The position numbers and the translations under genes were made by a program. DNA of 64,000 nt from Pigmentibacter ruber (GTDB taxonomy: Bacteria; Bdellovibrionota_B; Oligoflexia; Silvanigrellales; Silvanigrellaceae): the NCBI RefSeq assembly GCF_009792895.1, contig NZ_WSSC01000002.1, positions 372,001-436,000 of the forward strand, written 5' to 3'. The notes beneath the pieces were generated by a model that had not been told where the DNA came from, ran no database searches, and saw only the letters and a list, made by a program, of their open reading frames with translations. This document shows, in pieces, positions 17,986-27,758 of the stretch (positions are counted from its first letter, which is position 1; every line of letters starts with the position of its first letter).

Positions 17986-19278
17986 CTAACATTCATCTTT
18001 TTTATTTGCACTAATTAAATTTAGTAATAGTGCTATTAATGCTACACCAGTAATGTAAAATGCAGGCGAATATTTTAGTTTTGTGTTCTCAATTAAAGTG
18101 GTACAAATTAATGGAGTAAAACCACCAAAGATTCCAAATGCGAGATTATATGCAAAAGAACTTCCAGTATAGCGAATATGGGTTGGAAAAGACTTTGCTA
18201 ACAATAAAATTCCTGAAGCTGTTGCAGCTGCATTTGCTATAGCAATAAATAAATAACCAGTATATATTGGGAAAATTGAGCTAGAATTAAATGTCAAAAA
18301 AACAGGAATATTAAAAATAATTATAAAAATGCATGATATTAAAAGAATAATTTTTGGATTTATGTAATCAATTAAAATTCCAAAAATGATAATTAAGAAT
18401 GAATAAAGTAAAACTGAAAATGTATTAACTTTCAAAACATCTTGAATATTAAAGTTGAAATATAATACAAAATAGTTTGGTAAATAAAGAAAATATAAAG
18501 TTACAGATATAGCAATAAGCCATATTGTCGCAGTTGTTTGGAATAATTGTAATTTATATTCTTTTAAAACAACCTTTATTGGAAAATGATTAGTTTCTAA
18601 TAACATTTGTTTAAAGATGGGAGTCTCATTTAAATATTTTCTTAAATATACACCTATTAAACCTAATATACCACCTAGTATAAAAGGAATTCTCCAGCCC
18701 CATCCAAATAGATCTTTTTCTGCTAAAAGTTTTGAACTTAAGTATCCTGCACTAGAGCCTAAAAAGATCCCAAAAATAATTCCTGCAAATAATAACCCAA
18801 TTGCTAATCCGCGTTGTGCTTTTCTAGCATGCTCATAGATGAAAGTGATTGAACAAGGTATTTCGCCACCGATTGCTAATCCTTGGGTAAAACGACAAAG
18901 AAAAAGAAGAAATGTAGCCGATATTCCAATTTGTGAGTATGTAGGTAAAATTCCTATGATAAAAGTAGGTGCCGCCATAAGAAATACAGTAAGAGAAAAG
19001 GATTTTTTTCTTCCAGTTAAATCACCAAAGTGGCTAAATAAAAGTCCACCAGCTATACGAGCTAAGTAACCAGTAGCAAAAACAGAGTAGGTGAGTAATA
19101 AACTGGCATATGTAGATGAAAGATTAAAAAAAAGTTTTGAAATTATGGAAGAAAAGTAAATGTATACAACAAAGTCATAAAATTCTAAGGCACCGCCAAG
19201 CGAAGATATTGCAAAAAGTTTCATTTCTTTTTTAGTTAGTTTTTTTTCAATAATATTGGGAATTGCTTCTGAAATCAT
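17986..19278 (-). CDS. MFS transporter of the metabolite:H+ symporter (ProP/KgtP-like) type
   Basis: A 430-residue protein with twelve predicted helices. It carries two classical MFS marks: GGLLFSHFGDLTGRKKS between helices 2 and 3, and a RFTQGLAIGGEIPCS segment in helix 4-5, typical of the metabolite:H+ symporter family that takes up proline/betaine, citrate, alpha-ketoglutarate or shikimate. YEHARKAQRG after it matches the family as well. Likely an inner-membrane proton symporter for a small organic solute. GAGG precedes the ATG. Confidence 0.87.
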   Translation of the reverse strand: MISEAIPNIIEKKLTKKEMKLFAISSLGGALEFYDFVVYIYFSSIISKLFFNLSSTYASLLLTYSVFATGYLARIAGGLLFSHFGDLTGRKKSFSLTVFLMAAPTFIIGILPTYSQIGISATFLLFLCRFTQGLAIGGEIPCSITFIYEHARKAQRGLAIGLLFAGIIFGIFLGSSAGYLSSKLLAEKDLFGWGWRIPFILGGILGLIGVYLRKYLNETPIFKQMLLETNHFPIKVVLKEYKLQLFQTTATIWLIAISVTLYFLYLPNYFVLYFNFNIQDVLKVNTFSVLLYSFLIIIFGILIDYINPKIILLISCIFIIIFNIPVFLTFNSSSIFPIYTGYLFIAIANAAATASGILLLAKSFPTHIRYTGSSFAYNLAFGIFGGFTPLICTTLIENTKLKYSPAFYITGVALIALLLNLISANKKDEC

Positions 19279-19696
19279 AATTACCTCATTATTTAATTAT
19301 ATAAATTATATAATCACAGTATATTAAATGTATTATTTTAGCAAGTTATAGATATCTCTTTATAGATAACCACAAATATATCTTTCCATTAATTTAAACT
19401 TTTTATTGTACTTAAAAATAAATAAATTTATTTTTTGCTTCTTTTCATGAATTTTTTAGATTTTTCCTTATGTCTTTTAATAATTTTATCCAAAATTAAA
19501 TTGCAATAGAATACCAATTTTTATTTTATAAATATATTATATTTTAAAATTTATTATATTGACAATGAATAAATAAAAAATGTATATAGAAGCTGATATG
19601 AATTATTTTTAAAAACAGAATATCAAAATTATAAAATATTTATTTAAATTTATTAATATATTAATTAAATTTTATATTTATTTTTAGGAGCAAGAA
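19279..19696. other. AT-rich divergent intergenic region
   Basis: About 420 bases between the MFS gene and the ATP-grasp gene. I see no ORF, RNA gene or strong inverted repeat. It must contain the promoters for both flanking genes; the right one ends with AGGAG before ATG 19697. Confidence 0.5.
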
Positions 19697-20926
19697 ATGA
19701 ATTGTTTTATTTTTATTGAAATATCAAATAATTTTATGAATATTGCTTCACTTAATTATTTAAAGTCAAAGAATACAAAAATTATCTTACTTTGCAAAAG
19801 TATTTTGTTTTATAGCAGTGAAATTACAAAATTTTGTGATGAGATAATGGAAATTAATACAAATCAAATTAGCTCGCTCATCAGTGCATGTAACTTCATT
19901 GAAAAGAAAGATAAAATAGTAGGAATAATGACTTTAGATGATGATTTTTTAGTACAAACTGCTGAGCTGAAAGAATATTTTGGTCATAAATCAACAAGTA
20001 AAAAGTGCTTAGAGGCAATTACTAATCGTTTTAAAATGAGAAGTATGCTAAAAAAAATAAATCAAAGTTTTAATCCTAAGTTTTTCTTTGCAAAAACTCT
20101 TAATGAAGCTCTTTTGGCTACATCTGAGATTTCTTTTCCCTTTATAGTAAGACCTATTCAGAGAAGTAAATATATTTATTCTAAAAAAATAACATGTGTT
20201 AAAGATTTAAAAGAATATTTTTTGAATAATTACTCTAAAAACATTTATCATTCTTGGGAAAATTACTACCCTGGGTTACTTATTGAAGAAGAAATAATCG
20301 GTAACGAATATTCTGTACATTTTGTAAAATCAGAGCAGGGTACTATTATTTTAGCTGGGGTTTTCAAGAGAGAAAATGTTTTATTAGATGATGGAAGATT
20401 TCTAAATATTACAACTCAATTTCCTGCTGAATATGAAGAAAGCGATTTTTTATTTCAAAAATTGATACATATTTTACCAAAAATAGGATTTGATTTAGGA
20501 TTAATTCAAATAGATTGTAAAATATGTAATAATGAAGTAAAAATATTAAATATAATTCCTACTATAAATCAAAGTATTGCAAACTACTATGTCATGCAAA
20601 AATCTATTGGAATCAATTTTTCTAAAATTAATATAGATTTAAACTTAGGTTTGCAAATAGAGTGGTATCCTTTAGATTTAAAAGAAATAGTTTTATATAA
20701 TTCAGAAGGATATAATAACGAATTAGTTTATAATGATTTGTGCGAAAAATTTAAAAACAGAAAAGAAGTTGAAGTAATTAAAATACAGCGTGATGATTGC
20801 CCAGAGAACTACTTACTAACTCAACACTCTGATAGTCTTATGGTGGTTTCTAAATCTCGAGAATTATCAAAAGAAGTAATTAGATTAGTAAGAAGTTTCA
20901 AGAAAATTATGAAAAATGTAAGTTAA
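19697..20926 (+). CDS. ATP-grasp domain protein
   Basis: A 409-residue soluble protein shaped like carboxylate-amine ligases: an N-terminal Rossmann-like part, a central FPFIVRPI segment (ATP-binding lysine replaced by arginine in the usual P-x-V-x-K/R-P), LLIEEEIIGNEYSVHFV for the adenine/hinge strand, and LIQIDCKI as an acidic ligand strand. The usual E-I-N-P metal motif reads LNIIP, so two expected Mg ligands seem changed. Family members join a carboxylate to an amine using ATP; the substrate here is unknown and catalysis may be weakened. AGGAG precedes the start. It is monocistronic, converging with gloA. Confidence 0.7.
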   Translation: MNCFIFIEISNNFMNIASLNYLKSKNTKIILLCKSILFYSSEITKFCDEIMEINTNQISSLISACNFIEKKDKIVGIMTLDDDFLVQTAELKEYFGHKSTSKKCLEAITNRFKMRSMLKKINQSFNPKFFFAKTLNEALLATSEISFPFIVRPIQRSKYIYSKKITCVKDLKEYFLNNYSKNIYHSWENYYPGLLIEEEIIGNEYSVHFVKSEQGTIILAGVFKRENVLLDDGRFLNITTQFPAEYEESDFLFQKLIHILPKIGFDLGLIQIDCKICNNEVKILNIIPTINQSIANYYVMQKSIGINFSKINIDLNLGLQIEWYPLDLKEIVLYNSEGYNNELVYNDLCEKFKNRKEVEVIKIQRDDCPENYLLTQHSDSLMVVSKSRELSKEVIRLVRSFKKIMKNVS

Positions 20927-20932
20927 CAATTC

Positions 20933-21340
20933 TTAGCTAAGTTCTCCAGAAGCAGGGCGCGGTTCTAATAGCTCAATTTTATAACCATCGGGATCAACCA
21001 TAAAAGCAATATATCTTTTCCCACTTGGTGATTTTTTAGGTCCCCAACTTAAATCATGCCCAAACTTTTGAAGTTTCTTTTGAAATTCAAAAATATCAGT
21101 AACTTCAAATGCTAAGTGCCCATATGCTGTCCCAATTTCATATTGATCAACACCCCAGTTATAAGTAAGTTCTAAAGTTGGTCCATCTTTGTCATCATTA
21201 GGTGCTTGTAAAAAAGCTAAAGTAAATTCACCTTCTTTAAATTCATCTTTAGAGACAAGTCTGAAATTTAATACATTGCAATAAAATTCTAAAGATTTTT
21301 CTAAGTTTTTTACTCGCAACATAGTATGTAAATATTTCAT
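20933..21340 (-). CDS. gloA: Lactoylglutathione lyase (glyoxalase I)
   Basis: The 135-residue protein matches the small Ni2+/Zn2+ glyoxalase I: start MKYLHTMLRVKNLEKSLEFY with the metal-binding His5, GPTLELTYNWG with the Glu ligand, YGHLAFEVTD with the second His, and VDPDGYKIELLEP with the final Glu. It isomerises the methylglyoxal-glutathione hemithioacetal to S-lactoylglutathione in the cytoplasm. It begins 14 bases after a histidine-rich TPR-like gene on the same strand, so both are probably co-transcribed. AAGGA precedes the start. Confidence 0.95.
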   Translation of the reverse strand: MKYLHTMLRVKNLEKSLEFYCNVLNFRLVSKDEFKEGEFTLAFLQAPNDDKDGPTLELTYNWGVDQYEIGTAYGHLAFEVTDIFEFQKKLQKFGHDLSWGPKKSPSGKRYIAFMVDPDGYKIELLEPRPASGELS

Positions 21341-21354
21341 AATTAGTCCTTTAT

Positions 21355-22392
21355 TTAAAAGTTTGTTAATTTTGCTTTCAATAATTTGTTATTGATATTA
21401 GCAAGTCTTTCTTCAATTAAACTTCTTTCATGTTCAACAATCTCTCTAATTTCTTCTTTTTTAGAGAGATTGAGAGCTTTCTCATATATTTTTTTAGCAT
21501 CTTCAATTTGCTCTAATTTTTCTTTCAGATAAGCAAGATAATAATAAGAAGCTACTAAAGACTCTTGATTACTTGTTTGTTCAAATATATTTATTGAACG
21601 CATAAGTTTTTTTTCACTTGTTTTTAAATCTTGCTTTTCAAAATAATAAACAGCTAGTTCATGTTCAAAAGTAGCTTCCCATTCATTTAAATTATGTTGA
21701 ACTGCTTTAGATAGGCCTGTATTTAAGTATGAGACAAAATCATTTTCAAGATGTGCTTGTTCTGAAGATAGAGCAGCATTGTAATATGCTTCTAAAAGTT
21801 CATTTGTATCTGTTTCGTTTTCTAAATTGGCGATTACCTGTTTCCATAATTGAATTGAGTTTTTATGTTCGCCAATAATTCCATATGTTAAAGCTAAATG
21901 ATGCTGCGTTTCAACTAGATGTTTTTTATTTTCCGCATTTAAATTGTTTTTATCAGCATGCAGTTTATTAGAAATAATTTCTAAAATAGGAACAGCTTTA
22001 CCAAAGTTTTCATTTTCCAATTGTTGATTGACAAAATAAATGAGTTCTTCAACATTTTTAGATAAAAAATTGTCCATTTCTGTTGTTGTAAATTGATGGC
22101 GTTTATAATTCGCATGGTCATGTCCGCAGTTTGCATGGTCATGGTGGTGGTCATGTCCGCAGTTTGCATGGTCATGGTGGTGGTCATGTCCGCAGTTTGC
22201 ATGGTCATGGTGGTGGTCATGTCCGCAGTTTGCATGGTCATGGTGGTGGTCATGTCCACAAATTGAATGATTGTTATGATCATTTTCATACTTGCAACAT
22301 TTTTTAGAAGGATTGTGTTTACAGCTTTGGTCTTCATGAGAATGTTGTGAAGAGTCTTCTGGGTGATTTGAGTCGTTCTTTTGGCTGTTCAT
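21355..22392 (-). CDS. Histidine-rich repeat protein with TPR-like helical domain
   Basis: The 345-residue product has two parts. Residues 1-95 are rich in His, Cys and Asp and contain four perfect 11-residue repeats CGHDHHHDHAN plus a partial fifth (residues 45-95), strongly suggesting binding of Ni2+, Zn2+ or Co2+. Residues about 105-340 are helical and show TPR-like pairs (HLALTYGIIGEHKNSIQLWKQ; YLAYLKEKLEQIEDAKKIYEKAL). No signal peptide, so probably cytoplasmic. Its position 14 bases upstream of gloA, a metalloenzyme, suggests metal storage or delivery; that link is inference. The repeats are nearly identical at DNA level, so copy number may vary between strains. Confidence 0.8.
   Translation of the reverse strand: MNSQKNDSNHPEDSSQHSHEDQSCKHNPSKKCCKYENDHNNHSICGHDHHHDHANCGHDHHHDHANCGHDHHHDHANCGHDHHHDHANCGHDHANYKRHQFTTTEMDNFLSKNVEELIYFVNQQLENENFGKAVPILEIISNKLHADKNNLNAENKKHLVETQHHLALTYGIIGEHKNSIQLWKQVIANLENETDTNELLEAYYNAALSSEQAHLENDFVSYLNTGLSKAVQHNLNEWEATFEHELAVYYFEKQDLKTSEKKLMRSINIFEQTSNQESLVASYYYLAYLKEKLEQIEDAKKIYEKALNLSKKEEIREIVEHERSLIEERLANINNKLLKAKLTNF
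22108..22260 (-). repeat. 33-bp tandem repeat coding CGHDHHHDHAN
   Basis: Four almost exact 33-bp units and a shortened fifth lie inside the histidine-rich gene. The plus-strand unit contains CATGGTCATGGTGGTGGTCA. Near-identity at the DNA level implies recent expansion by slippage or recombination. Confidence 0.93.
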
Positions 22393-22657
22393 TCTAAGTT
22401 ATCCTATTAATTATATTGAAAATTTACTAAAATTCCTACAAATACTGAAAATCTATTAGCAATTAATGAATTTTCACATTGAAACACTAGCACTTTTTAG
22501 CCCTGTTTGAGAACTAAAATAAGTGAAGAATTAAACCTGCAAAGGTATCTTTATAAAGAAATTTACTACTTCTTATTTTTTAGAAAAAAAATCCGAAACA
22601 TGAGGGCTAGTTTGTGCGTTAAAATCTTTGTAGTTGAATAACACAAGGTTTAAAATT

Positions 22658-25207
22658 ATGTTAAAGGATAAATTGGCGAAACTTTTGCCTCTTGTTAACT
22701 TTTTTATTAAATATTCTAAATTTATTATTCAACACTATAAGGTATTAATTATTCTAATTTTTGTTTTGTTAGCATCTTTTTCTTTTTATGAATTCAAAAA
22801 AATTAAAAGAACTCTTCCAAACTTAGAAAAGCTTTATAATTATGAACCTGCATTACCTACTGTAATTTATAGTCAAGATGGAGTAAAAATTGCTGAAATA
22901 TTTGAAGAGCGTCGTTACCCAGTATTAATAAATGAAATTTCTCCATTTCTAAAAAATGCATTTATTGCTGCTGAGGATGCTGAATTTTATAATCATCATG
23001 GATTAGACTGGAAAGGCTTTTTAAGAGCACTACTCCATTTTGTTACCTTTTCTAATCAAAAACAAGGTGGAAGTACAATAACACAACAATTAGCAAAAAA
23101 TGTTTTATTGACAAAAGAAAGAACGATAGTTAGAAAAATAAAAGATATTATAGTATCAAATGAGATAGAAAATTCTTTCTCTAAAGATAAAATTTTAGAG
23201 TTATATTTAAATACAATTTATTTAGGGAATGGTTCTTATGGTGTAGAAGCAGCTGCACAAAATTATTTTCGAAAAAACAATATGAAACTAACCTTAGGTG
23301 AAGCAGCTTTAATTGCAGGATTAACACCAGCACCATCAGCGTATGATCCAAATGATAATTTTCAAGCAGCAAAATTAAGGCAATCATATGTACTAGAAAG
23401 AATGTTTAAAACTGGAATGATTACCAAAAATCAATATGAAAGAGCTATAAATGAAAATTTGGTATATTATAGAGCTGAATCACCAAACAATAAAATAGCA
23501 CCATATTTTGTTGAAGAAGTTAAAAAACAACTCACTAATAATTTAGAAATCGAAAATTTAGGAAAAAGTGGATTAACTGTTTATACAACATTGAATACAA
23601 AAGTTCAAAATGCAACTCAAATTGCAATTCAAAATTTTGCTGAAGCTTATCAAACTAGAAGAAGTTTTAAAGGTCCAATTAAGCAACATGGAACATCATT
23701 TAATCAACATCTAAAAGAATTTATCTCTTCAAAACCTAAAGAAAATGAAGAAGAACGGGCAATAGTAACTTTTATTAATGAAGAAATTCAAGCAGTAGGA
23801 ATTGTTACTCAAAAAGGCGTCGGGGTCATTTTAGAAGAAGATATTATGTGGGCGCTAAATGCTGATATAAATAAAGAAACTGGAGATACAGATATTAATA
23901 ATGTTTTGAAAGTTGGAGATGAAATTCATGTACAGAAATTAAATAAAAAAATGCAATCAAGAATTATTAATGATAAAAAATTTATGTTTACTTTGAATTC
24001 ATTTTTACAATATTTTAATAATCCTTCAAAGGATAGTTTTGCAAGATATACATTAATAGACACAGTTGGAATTGAAGCAGCAGCTATGGTAATGGATTCT
24101 AAAACTGGTGAAGTTCTTGCTATGGTAGGTGGTGAACACTTTTTAGTAAGCCAATTTAATCGAGCTACTCAAGCAGAACGCCAAGTAGGAAGTAGTGTAA
24201 AACCTCTTTATTATTCTTACGCTATTGATTGTGGTTTTACTCCTGCTTCTAAAATAGATAGTCCAAAGATAGATTTGGACGGTTGGCAGCCTGAAAATTA
24301 TGGTGGAAAAGAATCGGGTCGAACGACATTAATGCAATCTTTAGCTTTAAGTTACAATATACCAAGTATATTTCTTTATCATGTTATGGGTCCCTCTAAG
24401 GTTACTAAGCATTTAACTCGATTTGGTTTTAATTGGCCACTTTCTGATTTAAGTGTGGCATTAGGAGCAGGAACTGCTTCTTTACTTAAAATGGTCCAAG
24501 CATATTCCATTTTTCCAAATGCAGGTAAAATGACTTTAGCATATTACATTAATGAAGTAGTAGATAGAAATGGTGAAGTTATTTACTCTGCTAAAAATGA
24601 AAAAATATTCCCATTAAAAATTGAGCCTCAATTTCCAGAAGATGCTCCATTTCTTCCTGGAAAAACAATTGAAAAAGAAAATGAAGTGGAAAAATTACAA
24701 ATGATTTCACCTCAGGCAGCATATGTTACTTTAGATCTTTTACGAACAGCGGTTCATATTGGAACAGGACAAGGTGTGTTAGGTTTGGGAAATTATGTAG
24801 GAGGAAAGACAGGTACAACAAATGCAAATACTGATGCATGGTTTTTAGGTATTGCCTCTCAGTTGGTTGGGGGAGTTTGGATTGGATATGATGATAATTC
24901 AAAGACACTAGGAACTGGTGGAACTGGTTCAGCAATGGCTGCACCTATTTGGAAAACAATGATGCAAGGCGCAATTAAAAATTACCCTTTAAAAAATTGG
25001 ACAAGGCCAACTGGAATTCATGAAATAGCTATTGATAAAAATACAGGTGAACGTTCAACAGGTAGCGATGCAATTGGTGTATTTATTATAGATGGAACAG
25101 AAACAGGTGGAAGTTACTTTAAAGAAGCTCTGGATGATGGAAGCAATCCTATTAATAATCAACAAGAAATAAGTAATCAAAATTTGGATAAATCTAAGCA
25201 TAATTAA
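22658..25207 (+). CDS. mrcA: Penicillin-binding protein 1A, bifunctional transglycosylase/transpeptidase
   Basis: This 849-residue class A PBP has a cytoplasmic N-terminus, one membrane helix (about 28-48) and then a GT51 domain with AAEDAEFYNHHG (catalytic Glu106) and QGGSTITQQLAKN. The transpeptidase domain has the SxxK box GSSVKP (Ser512, Lys515), the SxN motif SYNIP and KTG at 717-719. It polymerises and cross-links peptidoglycan on the periplasmic face of the inner membrane. I chose ATG 22658 (AAGG upstream) over a TTG eight codons earlier. An inserted OB-like region of about 100 residues separates the domains, as in PBP1a proteins. Its 3' end overlaps the convergent suhB-like gene by 4 bases. 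Confidence 0.93.
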   Translation: MLKDKLAKLLPLVNFFIKYSKFIIQHYKVLIILIFVLLASFSFYEFKKIKRTLPNLEKLYNYEPALPTVIYSQDGVKIAEIFEERRYPVLINEISPFLKNAFIAAEDAEFYNHHGLDWKGFLRALLHFVTFSNQKQGGSTITQQLAKNVLLTKERTIVRKIKDIIVSNEIENSFSKDKILELYLNTIYLGNGSYGVEAAAQNYFRKNNMKLTLGEAALIAGLTPAPSAYDPNDNFQAAKLRQSYVLERMFKTGMITKNQYERAINENLVYYRAESPNNKIAPYFVEEVKKQLTNNLEIENLGKSGLTVYTTLNTKVQNATQIAIQNFAEAYQTRRSFKGPIKQHGTSFNQHLKEFISSKPKENEEERAIVTFINEEIQAVGIVTQKGVGVILEEDIMWALNADINKETGDTDINNVLKVGDEIHVQKLNKKMQSRIINDKKFMFTLNSFLQYFNNPSKDSFARYTLIDTVGIEAAAMVMDSKTGEVLAMVGGEHFLVSQFNRATQAERQVGSSVKPLYYSYAIDCGFTPASKIDSPKIDLDGWQPENYGGKESGRTTLMQSLALSYNIPSIFLYHVMGPSKVTKHLTRFGFNWPLSDLSVALGAGTASLLKMVQAYSIFPNAGKMTLAYYINEVVDRNGEVIYSAKNEKIFPLKIEPQFPEDAPFLPGKTIEKENEVEKLQMISPQAAYVTLDLLRTAVHIGTGQGVLGLGNYVGGKTGTTNANTDAWFLGIASQLVGGVWIGYDDNSKTLGTGGTGSAMAAPIWKTMMQGAIKNYPLKNWTRPTGIHEIAIDKNTGERSTGSDAIGVFIIDGTETGGSYFKEALDDGSNPINNQQEISNQNLDKSKHN

Positions 25208-26025
25208 TTTTTATAATGTTTTTTGATTAAATGATAAATACTTGCGTGTAACTGAGTATTAGCAGCAATTATTCCTCGATCTTGCAAAGGACAAAAATCA
25301 TTTGAGTGAAAATTAGTAACTTTTCCTCCAGCTTCAGTAATGAGTAATGCTCCAGCGGCTGTATCCCATGGAGCTAAAGGTGTTTCATAAAATCCTTGAA
25401 ACATTCCTTTTGCAGTATGGGCAAGATCGAGTGCAGCTGCTCCATTTACTCTTAATCCTAGTGAAGAATTTTGTATTTCACCTATTGTATTTATTAACGG
25501 AGAGAGAGCGTCTCCTTTATTTGAACTAAATCCAGTGCAAATGCTTGCCATTTTTAATTCTTCCAGGAGTGAAATCTGCATTTTTTGTCCATTACAGAAT
25601 GCTCCTTTTCCTTTTTCTGCGAAAAATACCGTTTTTGTAGTTGGATGATAAATTGTAGCTAATTGACATTGAAAGCGTTGATTTTTAATAAAACCAAATG
25701 CTATTGATATGCAATAATAAGGGTTTCCTTTTGAAAAATTGGTAGTACCATCTAAAGGATCGATAATCCATAAAGGATCAAAATCAGCTTTATTTTCACA
25801 CTCTGTCATCCCAGATTCTTCTGCTAAAATACTATGAAAGGGAAAATTTTTCAGAATTTCGGCTTTAATTGCATTTTCTGAGTGGAGATCAGCTTCAGTA
25901 ACAATTCCTTGATTATTGCCTTTTTCAATGATTTTTATCTGTTTTGTAAAATATTCTAGAGTAATTTCTCCTGCTTGTTGTGCAAGATGGGTTATAAAAG
26001 CTTTTGTGGGTAGAGGTGAGCTCAT
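25204..26025 (-). CDS. suhB: Inositol-1-monophosphatase family protein
   Basis: The 273-residue protein has the whole IMPase metal site: EES in ILAEESG, the WIIDPLDGTTNFSKGNPYYCISIA signature in two parts, and the late APWDTAAGALLITEAGG motif. The family hydrolyses inositol 1-phosphate or related sugar phosphates (or 3'-phosphoadenosine compounds in CysQ) with Mg2+; the exact substrate is open. Bacterial SuhB can also bind NusA. GGAG precedes the ATG. It is divergent from rny and overlaps the PBP1A stop. Confidence 0.9.
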   Translation of the reverse strand: MSSPLPTKAFITHLAQQAGEITLEYFTKQIKIIEKGNNQGIVTEADLHSENAIKAEILKNFPFHSILAEESGMTECENKADFDPLWIIDPLDGTTNFSKGNPYYCISIAFGFIKNQRFQCQLATIYHPTTKTVFFAEKGKGAFCNGQKMQISLLEELKMASICTGFSSNKGDALSPLINTIGEIQNSSLGLRVNGAAALDLAHTAKGMFQGFYETPLAPWDTAAGALLITEAGGKVTNFHSNDFCPLQDRGIIAANTQLHASIYHLIKKHYKN

Positions 26026-26168
26026 TATTTCTCCTGTAATTAAAATATGGTTTCTCTAATGAGATAACCGTGCTACCTTTTTCTAAAGGTAGCTTCTCTA
26101 TCTGGTAATATATATTGCCTGTAAAAAGGAGTCGTCCTTTCATATTATAAAAATAAAAAGGTTTTAAA

Positions 26169-27758
26169 ATGCATTGGTCAATATACACAATTTGTGGAGC
26201 GTCATTCATAGGTTTGACTTGTGGGTTCTTTCTAGCAAAAGCATTTGCCCGTCGCTCTTTAGGGAATATTACTGAAATTCCTGTAAAAGAAAATATGGAA
26301 GCTATTTTGAAAAGTGCCGAAGTACAACGAAAAATGATACTTGAAGAAGCATTAATTGCAACAAAAGAACAGTATCAGGCAGATGCTGAGCAATTAGAAA
26401 ATGAACGCGAAATTTTGCTAGCACATCAAGAAATTTATGAGCAAGAATTGAATGAAAAACAATCTGAATTAGATAGATTAGCTAATGAGTTAGATAAAAA
26501 AGAAGAAACAATTGCAAAGAAAAAAAGTGAGGTAGAACATTCTTTAGAGAATATTAAACTTTTGGAAAAAAATAATATCGAAATTAGTCATAATTATCAA
26601 TCCTTACTTGAAAATAAAGTAGGAAAGAATAAAAAAGATTTATTTCATGATTTATCTGAAGAGTTAGTTGCTGCTGAGAAATTGGGAATATCTAAATGGC
26701 TTATGGATAATTCTGAGTTTTTAAAAAATGAGTCACAAAGGCTAGCAAGGGAAACTCTAAACTCGGTTTACTTAAGATATCAACCAAATTTTATTTGGCC
26801 TAAATCTTCTTTTATTGTTCCAGTAAACTCCAAAGATATTCTTACAAAATATTTTCATGAAGAATCACCTATTGTACGCTCCCTCATAGGTGGTACTGAA
26901 TCTTCAATAAGTGTTTTAAACTTTAATGAAGATATGCCTTCTGTCTTAAAAATTGCTGGCGGCTCTGGTGTTGATAAAGAAGTCATCCGCCTAACCTTAG
27001 AAGAAATTCTAAACAAAGATATATTTTCTGAAGATAAAATCCAAAATATTTTTGACCGGAATCGGAAAAATATTGATAGATATATTTTAAGAATTGGTGA
27101 AGACGCTATAAAAAGTCTTGGACTTGCTAACGATATGCATCCAGAAATTTTAAAATTAATAGGTTCTTTAAATTATAGAACCAGCCATCGTCAAAATCAG
27201 TACTTTCATTCCATAGAAGTTGCTAGATTGGCAGGAATGATCGCTGATGAAATTGGCGTTTCTAATTTACATGCTAAAAGGGCTGGAATTTTACATGATA
27301 TTGGCAAAGCTTTAGACTATAAAATTGAAGGAAGCCATGCAGTAATAAGTGGAGACTATGCAATTCGCTATGGTGAAAAAGAAGACGTTGTAGATACAGT
27401 GTTAGCTCATCATGACGATAAAATAGTAGAAACACCATTTGCTTATATTTTAAAGGCTGCTGACGCACTATCTGGAGCAAGGCCTGGTGCTAGAGTGGAT
27501 ATGGAAGAAGGTTATCACAGAAGAATTGATGGTATTTCAGGAGTTGTAAACAGTTTCCAAGAACAAGGAGTGACTGGCTCTGCAATTATGCATGCTGGAC
27601 GTGAAGTTCATGTGTTTGTTGATAATAATAAAGTGAAACAAACAGAAATAAATGGTTTAGCAGAGGGAATAGCTAAAAAACTTGAAGAAGAAGTAGAATT
27701 TCCTGGACAAATAAGAGTTACTGTTATTAGACGTACTGAAATTACGGAAGTGGCTTAG
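26169..27758 (+). CDS. rny: Ribonuclease Y
   Basis: A 529-residue protein with the canonical RNase Y build: N-terminal membrane helix (about 5-27), long charged coiled coil (about 40-160), KH RNA-binding domain with AGGSGVDKEVIRLTLEEIL near 260, and an HD domain with HSIEVARLAG, ILHDIGKA and LAHHDDK metal ligands. It is a membrane-anchored 5'-end-sensing endoribonuclease that starts mRNA decay. Length agrees with the family's usual 510-530. AAAGG precedes the start. The 3' end overlaps the convergent Nudix gene by 17 bases. Confidence 0.95.
   Translation: MHWSIYTICGASFIGLTCGFFLAKAFARRSLGNITEIPVKENMEAILKSAEVQRKMILEEALIATKEQYQADAEQLENEREILLAHQEIYEQELNEKQSELDRLANELDKKEETIAKKKSEVEHSLENIKLLEKNNIEISHNYQSLLENKVGKNKKDLFHDLSEELVAAEKLGISKWLMDNSEFLKNESQRLARETLNSVYLRYQPNFIWPKSSFIVPVNSKDILTKYFHEESPIVRSLIGGTESSISVLNFNEDMPSVLKIAGGSGVDKEVIRLTLEEILNKDIFSEDKIQNIFDRNRKNIDRYILRIGEDAIKSLGLANDMHPEILKLIGSLNYRTSHRQNQYFHSIEVARLAGMIADEIGVSNLHAKRAGILHDIGKALDYKIEGSHAVISGDYAIRYGEKEDVVDTVLAHHDDKIVETPFAYILKAADALSGARPGARVDMEEGYHRRIDGISGVVNSFQEQGVTGSAIMHAGREVHVFVDNNKVKQTEINGLAEGIAKKLEEEVEFPGQIRVTVIRRTEITEVA

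Noticed and set aside
21981-22337. Minus-strand frame with Met/Thr-rich repeats
   Set aside because: It is the other-frame shadow of the histidine-rich repeat gene and shows no family likeness.
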